Shown: one piece after another, positions 53,914-64,000 of the stretch
Numbering within the stretch: position 1 is the first letter of the stretch
Layout: every line of letters starts with the position of its first letter
Assembly (NCBI RefSeq): GCF_020184175.1
Contig: NC_065531.1
Location: 47,079,213-47,143,212 of the forward strand
Direction of reading: 5' to 3'
Source of the DNA: Aphis gossypii
Lineage: Eukaryota > Arthropoda > Insecta > Hemiptera > Aphididae
DNA: 64,000 bases
The notes under the pieces: model-generated
What the model saw: only the letters and a program-made list of their open reading frames with translations
Databases searched by the model: none
Told to the model about the DNA's origin: nothing
Program-made: the position numbers and the translations under genes

Positions 53914-56900
53914 ATGCGGTGTTTAAAAATGATATCGTCAAACATAGATGAAAATGAAAAGGAAAAATCTACAGTTGGGTACGATTCAAATTCTTCTAAG
54001 CCAAATCTTAAAGGAGACTGGTCAAATTTTTTTCTGCTGCTATTACTGTATACTATGCAAGGTTTCCCTTTGGGTCTTACTTCATCTATACCAATACTTT
54101 TGCAAAGCCAGAATGATATATCCTACCAAGATCAGGTAATTAATACAATAAAATCCAAAATATCGAAGGTATATTATATATTAGACTTGTTGTTGGATCC
54201 AAGAAATTTTATGTAAATACTATATTATATGTTATATAATTAAAATATTTTTGTATTTTTTTTTAGGCTTTATTTAGTTTAGCTGGATGGCCATTTAGTT
54301 TAAAACTGTTGTGGGCTCCTTTAGTAGACGCACTTTATATACAAAAAATAGGAAGGCGAAAATCTTGGCTCATTCCAGTACAATACTTAATGGGTAATAA
54401 ATTTAATTTTCTAAATATTGCTTTACAATAAATGAGTATAATTTAACTAGCAGGGTAATTAATATCATTAAAAAAAATTGTTATTTAAATTTTGAAGATA
54501 AAAAGAAATAGTTTTTCATCTGTTTTTATTATAGGTCATAATTTAAATGTTCAAACTGATCTCAGTTGAAAAGCATTAATTATTTATGACTAGATTTAGA
54601 ATTATATAATAAAATTCAGGCTGTGAATTTAATGCACCAAAAAAAGCATAAGTAGGTACTAGGTATAGGCATATGCATTTTTATACTTATACTTAAAATT
54701 ACAAAATATGCGAAATAGTATAAAACATTAAGCTTATTTAAAATTAATTCATAAATGGGTGTGTTTATATTTTTATATAATATATATAATATATATATTT
54801 TTATTTGTAATGTCTAATGTGTATTGTATAATGTATGTAGTAAATACATTAAATTATATGTATTCAATCCAATAAACGTACATTATGAAGAAAAAATAGA
54901 TAGATAGTATTTTTATAAAAAACAATGTTTAGAAAAAATGAAAAATACATTTTTTTGCACTAAAAATCGTTATTTAATTATTATAAATAGGTATTTATAA
55001 TTTATCCAATTGCAATAAATAATAGTTTTACTACAAAAATGTAATAAAATCTTATAAAAAAAGCACATTTATGCACTAACATCTAAAACATTCAAAAAAA
55101 TACAAATTAATAGTATGTATAGTAGTGTATTATAGTATGTAGTATTTAGAATAGTTGAATAAATGTGTCCCAATTAATTTTAATTCGGAATAAAATTCTT
55201 CGGTATGTAAAATCATTAAATTCACAGCCTTGCACATACCTAATGCATATCTAATATCCATTTGGGATTGGAAATGTATAATGTATATAGATGTAATATT
55301 TTTAAGTTCAAACGTTATTTCATTTGATTTCCATTTAATGTGAAAAACATTTCAATTACAAGTGCTCAAGTCTGATTTTATTTTAATTTCATAATAATTT
55401 ATCAATTATTACTGTGTAATTAAATGTGATAACTTCTAATACTATGCGCTGTAATACCTACATATGGCATATGTCTATTTAAAACATACGTCAAACATTC
55501 TTTTAATATGTATTATTTATATAATTATACACACTATGTATACAGTTTCATGAGTATCAGAAGAATGAACAGAATGAATCTTTGTAAAATTAATTTTATA
55601 CAATACATTTAGAGGTAACAATGTATTTGAAAATTAATTAGAAAACTAATGTCACTTTTTCTTGGGACCAAAAATCCTAATTGTGGCAGTATATATATAT
55701 ACATAATCAATTTATATAAATAGATATTGCCAAATTGGTTACATATATTTCCATAGTTTAATATGTTTATTAATATAGTTATGTATATAATGATGTGTAT
55801 TAAACAGGAATATCCTTCCTCTATATGGCTAAAGAAATCGACAATTTTTTGCCTGACACGGGAACGCCAAACATCGTTATATTGATGTGTATGTTCTTAA
55901 TCTCTAATTTCCTAGCCGCCACGCAAGATATAGTTGTCGATAGTTGGGCTCTAACAATGTTAAAAAAGTGAGTTTTATACTTTGAATTCACGTTAACTAA
56001 TAGTTCAAATTAAAACATTTCTGTTTTGTACAGGAACAATGTAGGACATGCATCTACGTGTAATACTACTGGACAAGCAATTGGTATCATGTTAGGTTCC
56101 GTGTTCCCGATATTGTTTGCATCTGAAGACTTCTGCAATAAATATTTACGGGATACTCCCACTTCGGGAGGATTAGTGACTATGAAAAGTAATAATAATT
56201 GATTAAATTTGTTGACATTTGTATTTTAGCAATTCGATAGAATATCAACAACTAACACATTGATTATCCATAAAAATGTGTTTAAGTGACATATATTTTA
56301 AGCTATTACCTATTATAAATGTATAAAATGTATGCATATCTTTTTTATTTTAGTCACTTAAAATTAGTCATAATATTTCTACTTAAAATCCTTGAAGTAG
56401 GTATATATCATATAGAATATTTTTTATGAAATTTTACTAATTGGTGAATTTAGTTTAAAATTTATTTGGACACGTCATATAATGTGTATATTATTTGAAA
56501 TTTATTTTAATTTGATAAGTATCGGAATTGTACTAGAAATTAATCGATTTTGTTAATTAGGCGTACTATACGTTTGGGGCCTGATATTTATCTGTGTGAC
56601 GACATTAATTGCCATATTCAAAAAAGAAAATGATTGTAGATTAGAGTTTGAACATGTGAAACTTAACGTCACCCAAAACTACTCACTACTGTGCGATATT
56701 TTAAAACTACCTAGTATTCGGATATTAGCAGTAGCATTGCTAACAGCAAAGGTAAATATGATTGAAGATTTTTTTTATACTTTTATTTTTCTATGAGTTA
56801 AGATACTATCGTTCGTGGCACACGATTCAATACATTGTTATTTAATAAATTAAATCAGGTTTTTGTTTAATTTACTCAAAAATAGGCATAAGATATTAAG

Positions 56901-59376
56901 ATGAGATTATATTTTTTCTCAATTTAGTATTCACCATTGAGGTAATGACTTCATTTTGACGAAACTGGGAAATTTAATAAGTGATGCTGATTAAATTCTT
57001 AAAATCTTAAATTATTTCTTTCAACAACTGTATAAATATAAAAGTATATGATATATAGGTAAATTATAAAATATGTTTTACACGTTTCACAAGAAAACCA
57101 ATATATTTCCTAACTGTTGTACATCCGAATTTATAATTTCATAATATTTAAAATTAACTATTAAGTTATCATTTTTAAGTACTTAATTGTAAAAAAAATA
57201 CGTATACCTGCACATAGAAATGTATCATCACTGTTTTAATTTAAATTATGTAGGTTGGATTTTCTGTAACGGATACTGTGACGTACTTGGAACTCGTTGA
57301 TGCTGGTGTTTCAAAAGATGACATCACTGTCATTAACACAGGTATGTTCGTGGTGAAAATAATTATACCACTAGTAACAGCAAAGTACACTTCTGGACCA
57401 AAACCAATGAGCATTTATTTAAATTCGATAGCCATGAAGTAAATAAATATTACAATTATTAATCTAGTAACATTGTTAATAACAAAAAAAATAAAAAATG
57501 TACCAACTGAACGATATATTGTTCAAATTGTTGCGTTAATTTCCGGATTGGTATACATCGCGTAATATAATATTTTGTTCTTCAAGTAAATTGAATTATC
57601 TATAGTAATTTTTATTTTTATTTCATAATCTTTTAGCGTCATAAAATTCTAATATTCCGTCAATGAATAATTAACTTTTGTGACAATATTTCAGTTGGTT
57701 TGATTATCGTGGCCTGTTGCCTGTTGGTACATTAAATTGATTTTTGTTTTATAAATTTAATTTAACAATTGGTATTTTTTCTCAATCGCGTGTACAATAA
57801 TACACTGTAATATTTTCATGAATTTCAGGTTAATCTGGAGCTTAACATTTATCTTGTTGGTTTACTTTACTCCAATGTTGATAAATAATGACGACGGAAA
57901 CACAAATATTCCGATGTATTACTATGTTGTTTTAATATTAATACTATTTGTAGACGAGGTAAGTAAACAAAATGTTTATATGTAATTTCTACATTTCACT
58001 TAAATGACTCAGTTATAATTATTAATATTTCGATTATCGATATCAGTAATTGCAATTAAAAAAAATAACGTCATTTTTTTAAACCTTATCTTAATTTAAA
58101 ATTAATTGTTTTAATGTTCCTATTTTTCCTATAATGTACAACGAACTCTTAAAAATATATAATTTTATATTTTTTTTTTGGTTATAAAAAGTTTTAATTT
58201 ATATTATAAGTACTGATTTACTCAATAAAAATTAAAAAGTGAATCAAGTTTAAAAATGAACTAGTTTTCCTAGTTTCGTGTGTACTTCTTAAATTATTTC
58301 CTCAAAAAATCCACAAAGAAATCAGCTTATTTTCAACTAATTATGACGTACTTATTTTACTTATACTTGTGATTTAATTTCAACTATACAACATAATTTG
58401 ATATAATATTAACTAAGTATAAATTTAATAGTAATATATTTTTTAATCTTTTGTTTTGTAGATCCTATCGTACATCATGTTTGTTGCGGTGTTAGCTTTT
58501 TTCTCTCGGATAAGTGACCCTCGTTTTGGTGGTACTTACATAACATTTTTAAACACAGTTACAAATTTGGGTGCTACGTGGACGTCCACAGTTGCACTTG
58601 GAGCAATTGATTTACTAACATTCAAAAAATGTTCTTTCGATCCGTTTAATTACTGCTCCACATTAGATTATAAAAACGTAAGACAACATTATATAGCTAT
58701 TAAATTTACATACATGTAATATTATAATTAGATTTATTAATTTGTATTGACTTGGATGGTTGTATATTTGAGTTGTGAAGAGGGAAAGGAAAATATTATA
58801 TCTGTTTATATTATTAGTGTATGTATTATTACTGGATAAACCTTGTACCTGGTTGACTGGTTGTTTTTCAAATATTTAATATAAAACTGGAAAAAAAACA
58901 TAAGTTAATAATTTAATCAAATGTATTTGTTAGTTTTAAAGAAAAAACACTTTATGTATCTAAAACATAGACAACAAAACGTAATTTCAATAAATATAAT
59001 ACATAATATTATATAGTAGGTGTATAACGTGATGATAATAAACATTTATTTTACTTTTCAATATTTAAATATCATTTTATCAATAAATATTAAATAATAA
59101 TATTGAACACATAAACATAATAAATATAATATGGGAAAATAGATAATTTATAACTAATTTAAATTTGTTTTGTGTTTTTAACATTTTTAGACATGTGAAG
59201 CGGACGGAGGTGATTGTATCACAACAGTAGATGGTTTCTACTTAGGAACACTTTTAAGCGTTACATTTGGATTTACTTGGTATGCTTATTTTAAGAATAT
59301 AATTAGAAAACTTCAAACTAAAGGGGCATCTCATTGGATGGTGAATATAAAACGAACGATTACTGAAAGTATCTAA
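53914..59376 (+). CDS. SLC33A1-like: Acetyl-coenzyme A transporter 1-like (SLC33A1), copy 2, 9 exons, about 523 aa
   Basis: Coding exons: 53914-54135, 54267-54393, 55808-55967, 56034-56188, 56561-56751, 57254-57438, 57829-57958, 58462-58677, 59191-59376. Every junction has the same phase as in copy 1, and exons 2-6 have identical lengths. The start could be the ATG at 53914 or the one at 53929; an in-frame TAA at 53869-53871 and a splice acceptor at 53850-53851 bound it upstream, implying a non-coding first exon as in copy 1. The family blocks are present: MQGFPLGL, WPFSLKLLWAPLVDALY, GRRKSWLIP and FFSRISDPRFGGTY. Exon 2 is about 80% identical to copy 1. The core motif after AATQDI reads VVDSWALTML instead of AVDGWALTML, a Gly to Ser change. 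The C-terminus is shorter than that of copy 1. The open frame is intact, so it is probably a functional paralogue in the ER/Golgi membrane or one with shifted specificity. Confidence 0.9.
54617..55232. mobile_element. Terminal-inverted-repeat element in intron 2 of SLC33A1-like copy 2
   Basis: GGCTGTGAATTTAATG near the left end (from 54619) recurs as its reverse complement near the right end (to about 55229), with CA in front of both, as in hAT termini. No target duplication is visible. It accounts for about 616 bp of this 1.4 kb intron, which in copy 1 is only 137 bp. Confidence 0.65.
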
Positions 59377-59727
59377 ATGTAAATTGTAATATACTATGAC
59401 TGCATATGTTATATAATCACGATATTTAATTTAATTACCTACGAAATAGATAAATTGTGATTAAAATAATAATTATTAATTATGTTTTGTTTTAAGAATA
59501 ATTATTTTGTTTCATTTTATTCAGTAAAAATTAAATCTAATAATGTTAATTTACTATTTATGTTGGGTTAATGTATTAATGTAATAATATTTGTTTTTCA
59601 TTAATAATTTTTTTGATGAAAACATCAAAAATTAATTGTATTCATATACCTACAATTAATAAGTTAGTTTTAATATAGTAAATATTGATCTCATGTTTTT
59701 TAAATTAATAATGTATTTACTCTGTTA

Positions 59728-59733
59728 AATAAA
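59728..59733 (+). promoter_or_regulatory. Candidate polyadenylation signal of SLC33A1-like copy 2
   Basis: AATAAA lies about 350 bases past the stop codon. Confidence 0.4.
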
Positions 59734-62520
59734 ATGTATATCTAATTTAAAAATATACAACATGTTTAATCACTTTATTTTAATTAGAACAAAAATGTTA
59801 GATTTCGCATTTGTACCTTGTTTTCCAAAGAATCTTCATACGAATATACATATATATATTTATATATATATTTAGTTATCACAGAAGTAAGTTCATACCG
59901 TTTTTAATATATCTAATTGCATCACGTGATTTGATTTATCATTCTATTTCGATCAATTCGAGAGGAGTATAGATAGTGAAGCAAGTTAAGTCTATTATTT
60001 CAATTAAATATAATTTCTGCACTACGCAATGAAGCATAAAGTTTGCATAATATATTCTAATACCTATTAATATATTGTGTAAGATGCATACAGTATTCAA
60101 TGGTGTTATTTCAAGGGGGAGGGAAGTTATTTTACATCCCAAATGAATATATTTTTATATTACAAAAAAAAACATGTTTTAGTACCTACTTAACCTTATT
60201 AATACTATGCCCAGTATTGAGTCTGTTAAAATAAACATATTAAGCTTATACCCATTATAAATATACAATAATTATAGGTCCCAATAAATAGTCATAGTGG
60301 CTTTTAGCTCTAGCCCAACTAATAAATTAATTAGAAATCATTGAATCTCTATATGTATAGTATGAATAAAAGAAATATGATTAATAAATCAGCAATAATG
60401 ATAATAATAATAATAATACCATAATTAACACCTAATTAACTAATTAAACACGTCAGCCTGTTACCTTTAATAATTTTGCACATAAATTAAAACAAAAAAA
60501 AAACAAGCTGATCTCACGTCATGTAACGTTAGTTATTACTTATTAATTATTATGGACCAATATGGATTCACCACAAATAAACTACAAAGAAATGATTCGG
60601 AAACTATATTGAATCACGCACTATACGGTGTTTGTATACTCTTTAAATACGGGGTGGCAAACTTAAATGAACTATTGATCGACTTCTGAGTTTTTGTAGG
60701 TTGTTCACCCCCAATGGATTTAATTATTAAATAAATAATAAATAATCAAAAAAAAATTGTTATTAATATAAAGTTATTTATAGTCATTTGCCAGACAAAA
60801 TCAATAATATTATTTGCTACTGAAATTGAAGTGAAACCAAGTCTGGTTGTAATCTATTTTTTATTTATGGGTTACAGAAAGATAAAAAAAATATTTTAAA
60901 TATTTTCTGAACAAAAAATGTTAGTTTTAATATCTAAAAAATCTTTGGATTCTCGCCTTTGGGAAAAACATAGGATCATTAATATGTTTTATGGTTAAGC
61001 CACAAAATATATTACTGAACTTACATCCTGATCTTAAGATTTATATATTTGTATCAATGACTAATTGTAAGTAATGTTTTTTATGGTAGGAAAAGTACGA
61101 AATATAATTTTGTGTTTGTAAATGTTCGAATGTGTATTTAAGAATATGTCACTCCGTTAGTTTTCACCTCACAAAATAATATGTTGCACGATTGCTAAGA
61201 AAACTTATAAATGCTGCATTTCTTCGTAACACAATTTTTTACCTTCAGACATAAGACGTATTAATATAAAAAAAGACTATGAAAGACTAAAGAAAGTAAG
61301 AAAGTCGTGATCCATTTATTGACATCCCTTGCTCTTAAATATATTAGACTAGCATGAAATAAAATAAATGATTCGTAATTTAAATTTTCGTGTAAATTAA
61401 TAACCCAAAACGTATCGGAAACGTTGCTTGAAACAAAAATGAAACAATGAAAGAATCGTGAAAAAAAAACAAACTTTCAAGTTGCAGTGGGTACTGGGTA
61501 CATGCTTTATATAACAGTCGAAAGACTAATGCTTGTCTGTCCGTTTTGAACGTAATAAACCTGGGAATCTACTTAAAAATATAAAATTCAAAAAAGAAAA
61601 GCTTCCATTAAAACTTTGAAACATTAACACTAAAAATTATGGAACTTTCGTTGGAGCTGAGAGCTTATTATTTTATAAATACCGAAAACAGTAAACGCAA
61701 CAATTCGCTTGCCGAAACGAAGCAAAATATTGAACCTCCAACTATAAAACTATAGCTTGTCAATATATTCTCAAACAGAATGAAAAATAGATGAGGAGTG
61801 GGAGGGAAGATATATATCGAGACCCGGAATGTTCATGACACACACCGCGTGGTCGTATATTCGTACTCGACCAGGATAAAATACCTACCACATAATATTA
61901 TTATTTCGGTACTCCGGATTTGAAGTTTAAAACATTTCCATTGATATATTTTTAAATTTATCCATAACGGTTTTCGATCATAAAAATATCAACTTTATCA
62001 CCAACCCTCTCCCCCCTCAACGATACGGTCGTGACGCAGATCTCAGTTTTTCTTTAAACGAAACCGCACAAAGGCATTCGTAAATAATAATTATTACATA
62101 TTATTATTAATTAACAGGCGATGCGTCACTACGAGTCGTAGAAATTATTATTGTTTCACCACAAATTAAAAATGATCACTATAATAATAATTATCCGTAT
62201 CGCACACACATTTATAATATATTATATTATAAAATAAGATGCTGCCGGCGAGTTTAAAAAATAAACTACACACTGCTGTGAATATTGCTCGTACTATAAT
62301 AATACGACGATGTCATGCATCATGATATGATATTCTACACAATGGCCAATTAACTAGTATGTTATAATTAATAATCGGTGTACAATTTATAATGATAATA
62401 GTATAAAAATCATATTATAATAGTTCAAATACGGCGAGATGCCCGCTTAGGATCGATCTAATTGTTGTTTTACGAGAACGACAAATTGTATTAGACCAAC
62501 AGTTCCACGAAATACTTCCA
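59734..62520. other. Intergenic DNA between SLC33A1-like copies 2 and 3
   Basis: This is AT-rich with no gene. It should contain the promoter of copy 3 in its right part: sequence from about 61800 is somewhat less AT-rich. A candidate short leader intron is GTAGGT at 62552 to the TAG at 62629-62631, which would put a non-coding exon just upstream of it. Confidence 0.45.
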
Positions 62521-62649
62521 TTCGGAATGATTTCAATAAACGAAAAAAACGGTAGGTATCTCGTTGTTTACAGGTAGTAATTATCATTGTATTATTGCAA
62601 AGTTCATAGTAGGTATTTAATTTCTTATAGGCAATTAACGCGACCGACG

Positions 62650-63110
62650 ATGGACGATCACGAAATTACGATAAGTACTATAAATCTTGTGCCATTACAA
62701 AATTCCGAAAGTTGCAAAAAAATCGACAAGGTTCATAGCTTACACGGTGACAGATGGAATTTAGTAAAACTCTTGTTTTTATACATATTACAAGGCGTGC
62801 CATTGGGATTCAGTGATGCATTTCCGATTTTGCTAAAATCTAATAAGTTTTCTTACTATGAACAGGTAAAGTACACAAAGCTATGAATATCGAACGAAGG
62901 AGCCTTAGTAATTATAACAATGTAATATCGACGGATCGATTGCTTATAATTTATTAATAATTTAATATTACTTTGTTATTTAGGCAATATTTAGCGTGAG
63001 CACATGGCCGTTTACTTTCAAAATTTTATGGGCTCCATTAGTAGACTCTATTTATTGTCCATCAGTGGAAAGGCGAAAAATGTGGCTCGTTCCTGTACAC
63101 ATACTGCTCG
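62650..63110 (+). CDS. SLC33A1-like: Acetyl-coenzyme A transporter 1-like (SLC33A1), copy 3, 5' part (exons 1-2 in window)
   Basis: Two coding exons are visible: 62650-62865 and 62984-63110, giving the first 114 codons plus one base; the second intron runs to the window edge, so the gene is cut by the window, not broken. The ATG at 62650 follows an acceptor at 62630-62631. Exon 2 has the same 127-base length and phases as in copies 1 and 2. Family blocks are LQGVPLGF, WPFTFKILWAPLVDSIY and ERRKMWLVP. Copy 3 is clearly more diverged than copies 1 and 2 are from each other (for example PFT for PFS, and different residues between the D-S-I-Y block and the RRK motif). Confidence 0.85.
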
Positions 63111-64000
63111 GTAACTTATAGTGGACTAAACACTAAACACTTAAATAATAAACAGTAAACACATAATATCTACGATTTAGAATATTAATCAAATATATCT
63201 GTTTTCATTTTTAAATCAATAATGACATGATTATTACTAGTTGACAAAAATAATAATGTTCCTAGAATATCACACTTGAAATTATGTAATCATATTTTTA
63301 ATTAATACTTAATTTGTATGTTAAAATCAATCAACTGTCGTCAACTTTATATCTCAAATCTCGATTGATGAAAAAAATTATTACATTTGGCAGATTACAG
63401 AATTACTCTATTTTAGTGTTTTGTATTTCTAATCGTAAATATACGTGAAATATATAATATATTATAACTCGTCCAATTCAACTTGGTCATCGGATGACGT
63501 CACAGATAATGGGTTACCAAAATATTACGATAGTTTTTTCTATATAATATAATTTTCGGATTCTTGATTTTTAGAAATTGTTACGGTTTCCAATGGCCAA
63601 GACATAGAACACTATAGTTCTATGGCCAAGATGAACTGGACGAGTTATACAACAAATAGTTTTCCAGACCACGTTAAATGTCTTGTCATTGAAAGAATTA
63701 GAATAAATTAAAATCAATACTATTGCAGTGGTGTATTTTCAATAATTTTTTGGAGGGGGGATAAGGGGGTACATTTTTTTAGAAATCATATGATAAAGCT
63801 TATTTGTTTCATCTTACTTTGAATAACCCAACTATCTTAGATAGTTATATAGACAGTCTATCAGCTATCTACATCGTTAAATTATCAGAAAACCGTAATA
63901 AAATATTTATTTAACATAGAGTAACTTTTTTTCTGTTCCGGGGGAGGGTTGAACTCCATATCCTCCTTCGTAAATATGCCACTTAAGTACTATTACTTAT
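63111..64000 (+). other. Start of intron 2 of SLC33A1-like copy 3
   Basis: The donor is GTAACT at 63111. The next exon would carry the AATQDIAVDGWAL-type block and is not found before the window ends. Apart from the hAT-like element at 63726-63987 I see nothing here. Confidence 0.7.
63726..63987. mobile_element. hAT-type miniature element, about 262 bp
   Basis: The left end begins CAGTGGTGTATTTT. The right end in reverse complement reads CTTAAGTGGCATATTT, the same with a three-base insertion near the tip. Flanking 8-mers TACTATTG (63718-63725) and TACTATTA (63988-63995) agree at seven of eight bases. The interior has G-rich tracts at both ends (about 63753-63770 and 63940-63948). Confidence 0.7.

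Noticed and set aside
1..64000. tRNA, rRNA, CRISPR, viral or bacterial insertions
   Set aside because: Nothing with a tRNA cloverleaf, rRNA core, spaced direct repeats, or uninterrupted bacterial-type genes could be seen by eye. A covariance-model scan could still find small RNAs that I missed.

Overview
The window is eukaryotic, very AT-rich and intron-rich. It most resembles an aphid (Hemiptera: Aphididae) nuclear genome. That is an inference from the protein families, the short GT-AG introns inside AT-rich DNA, the many small hAT-type elements and repeat fragments that look like those common in aphid genomes. There is no sign of bacterial gene structure, CRISPR arrays, rRNA or tRNA. Most of the 64 kb is intron or intergenic DNA; I joined exons by hand using splice sites and reading phase.

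Layout. (1) About 5.4-34.3 kb, minus strand: one eight-exon gene spread over 29 kb that encodes a 633-residue UNC93-like major-facilitator membrane protein. Its first exon and leader lie in a GC/CpG-rich patch (about 34.1-35.1 kb) that is probably the promoter. Its introns carry several hAT-type miniature elements, one nested inside another. (2) 35-42.5 kb: intergenic, with a decayed Jockey-like LINE fragment. (3) 42.5-46.8 kb, 53.9-59.4 kb and 62.65 kb to beyond the inferred exon 2 at 63.11 kb, plus strand: three tandem paralogues of the acetyl-CoA transporter SLC33A1 (AT-1). The first two are complete, with nine coding exons each (528 and about 523 residues). The third shows only its first two coding exons before its second intron runs off the window. 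Intron positions and phases are shared between copies, so these arose by gene duplication. (4) 48.5-50.3 kb, minus strand, between SLC33A1-like copies 1 and 2: a compact three-exon gene with a TATA box for a 158-residue secreted Tyr/Ala/Pro-rich protein, probably a structural cuticle protein.

Function. The UNC93-like protein and the SLC33A1-like proteins are all polytopic transporters of the MFS type, but they belong to different families and nothing in the sequence shows that they work together. The SLC33A1 family imports acetyl-CoA into the ER/Golgi lumen in other animals. The three-copy array suggests lineage-specific expansion and perhaps divergence of substrate or expression. I found no clearly novel system. 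The most interesting points are the tandem SLC33A1 expansion with a changed core motif in copy 2, the opposite-strand cuticle gene between copies, the nested hAT elements with clear target-site duplications, and a 22-bp-arm hairpin in intron 2 of the UNC93-like gene.
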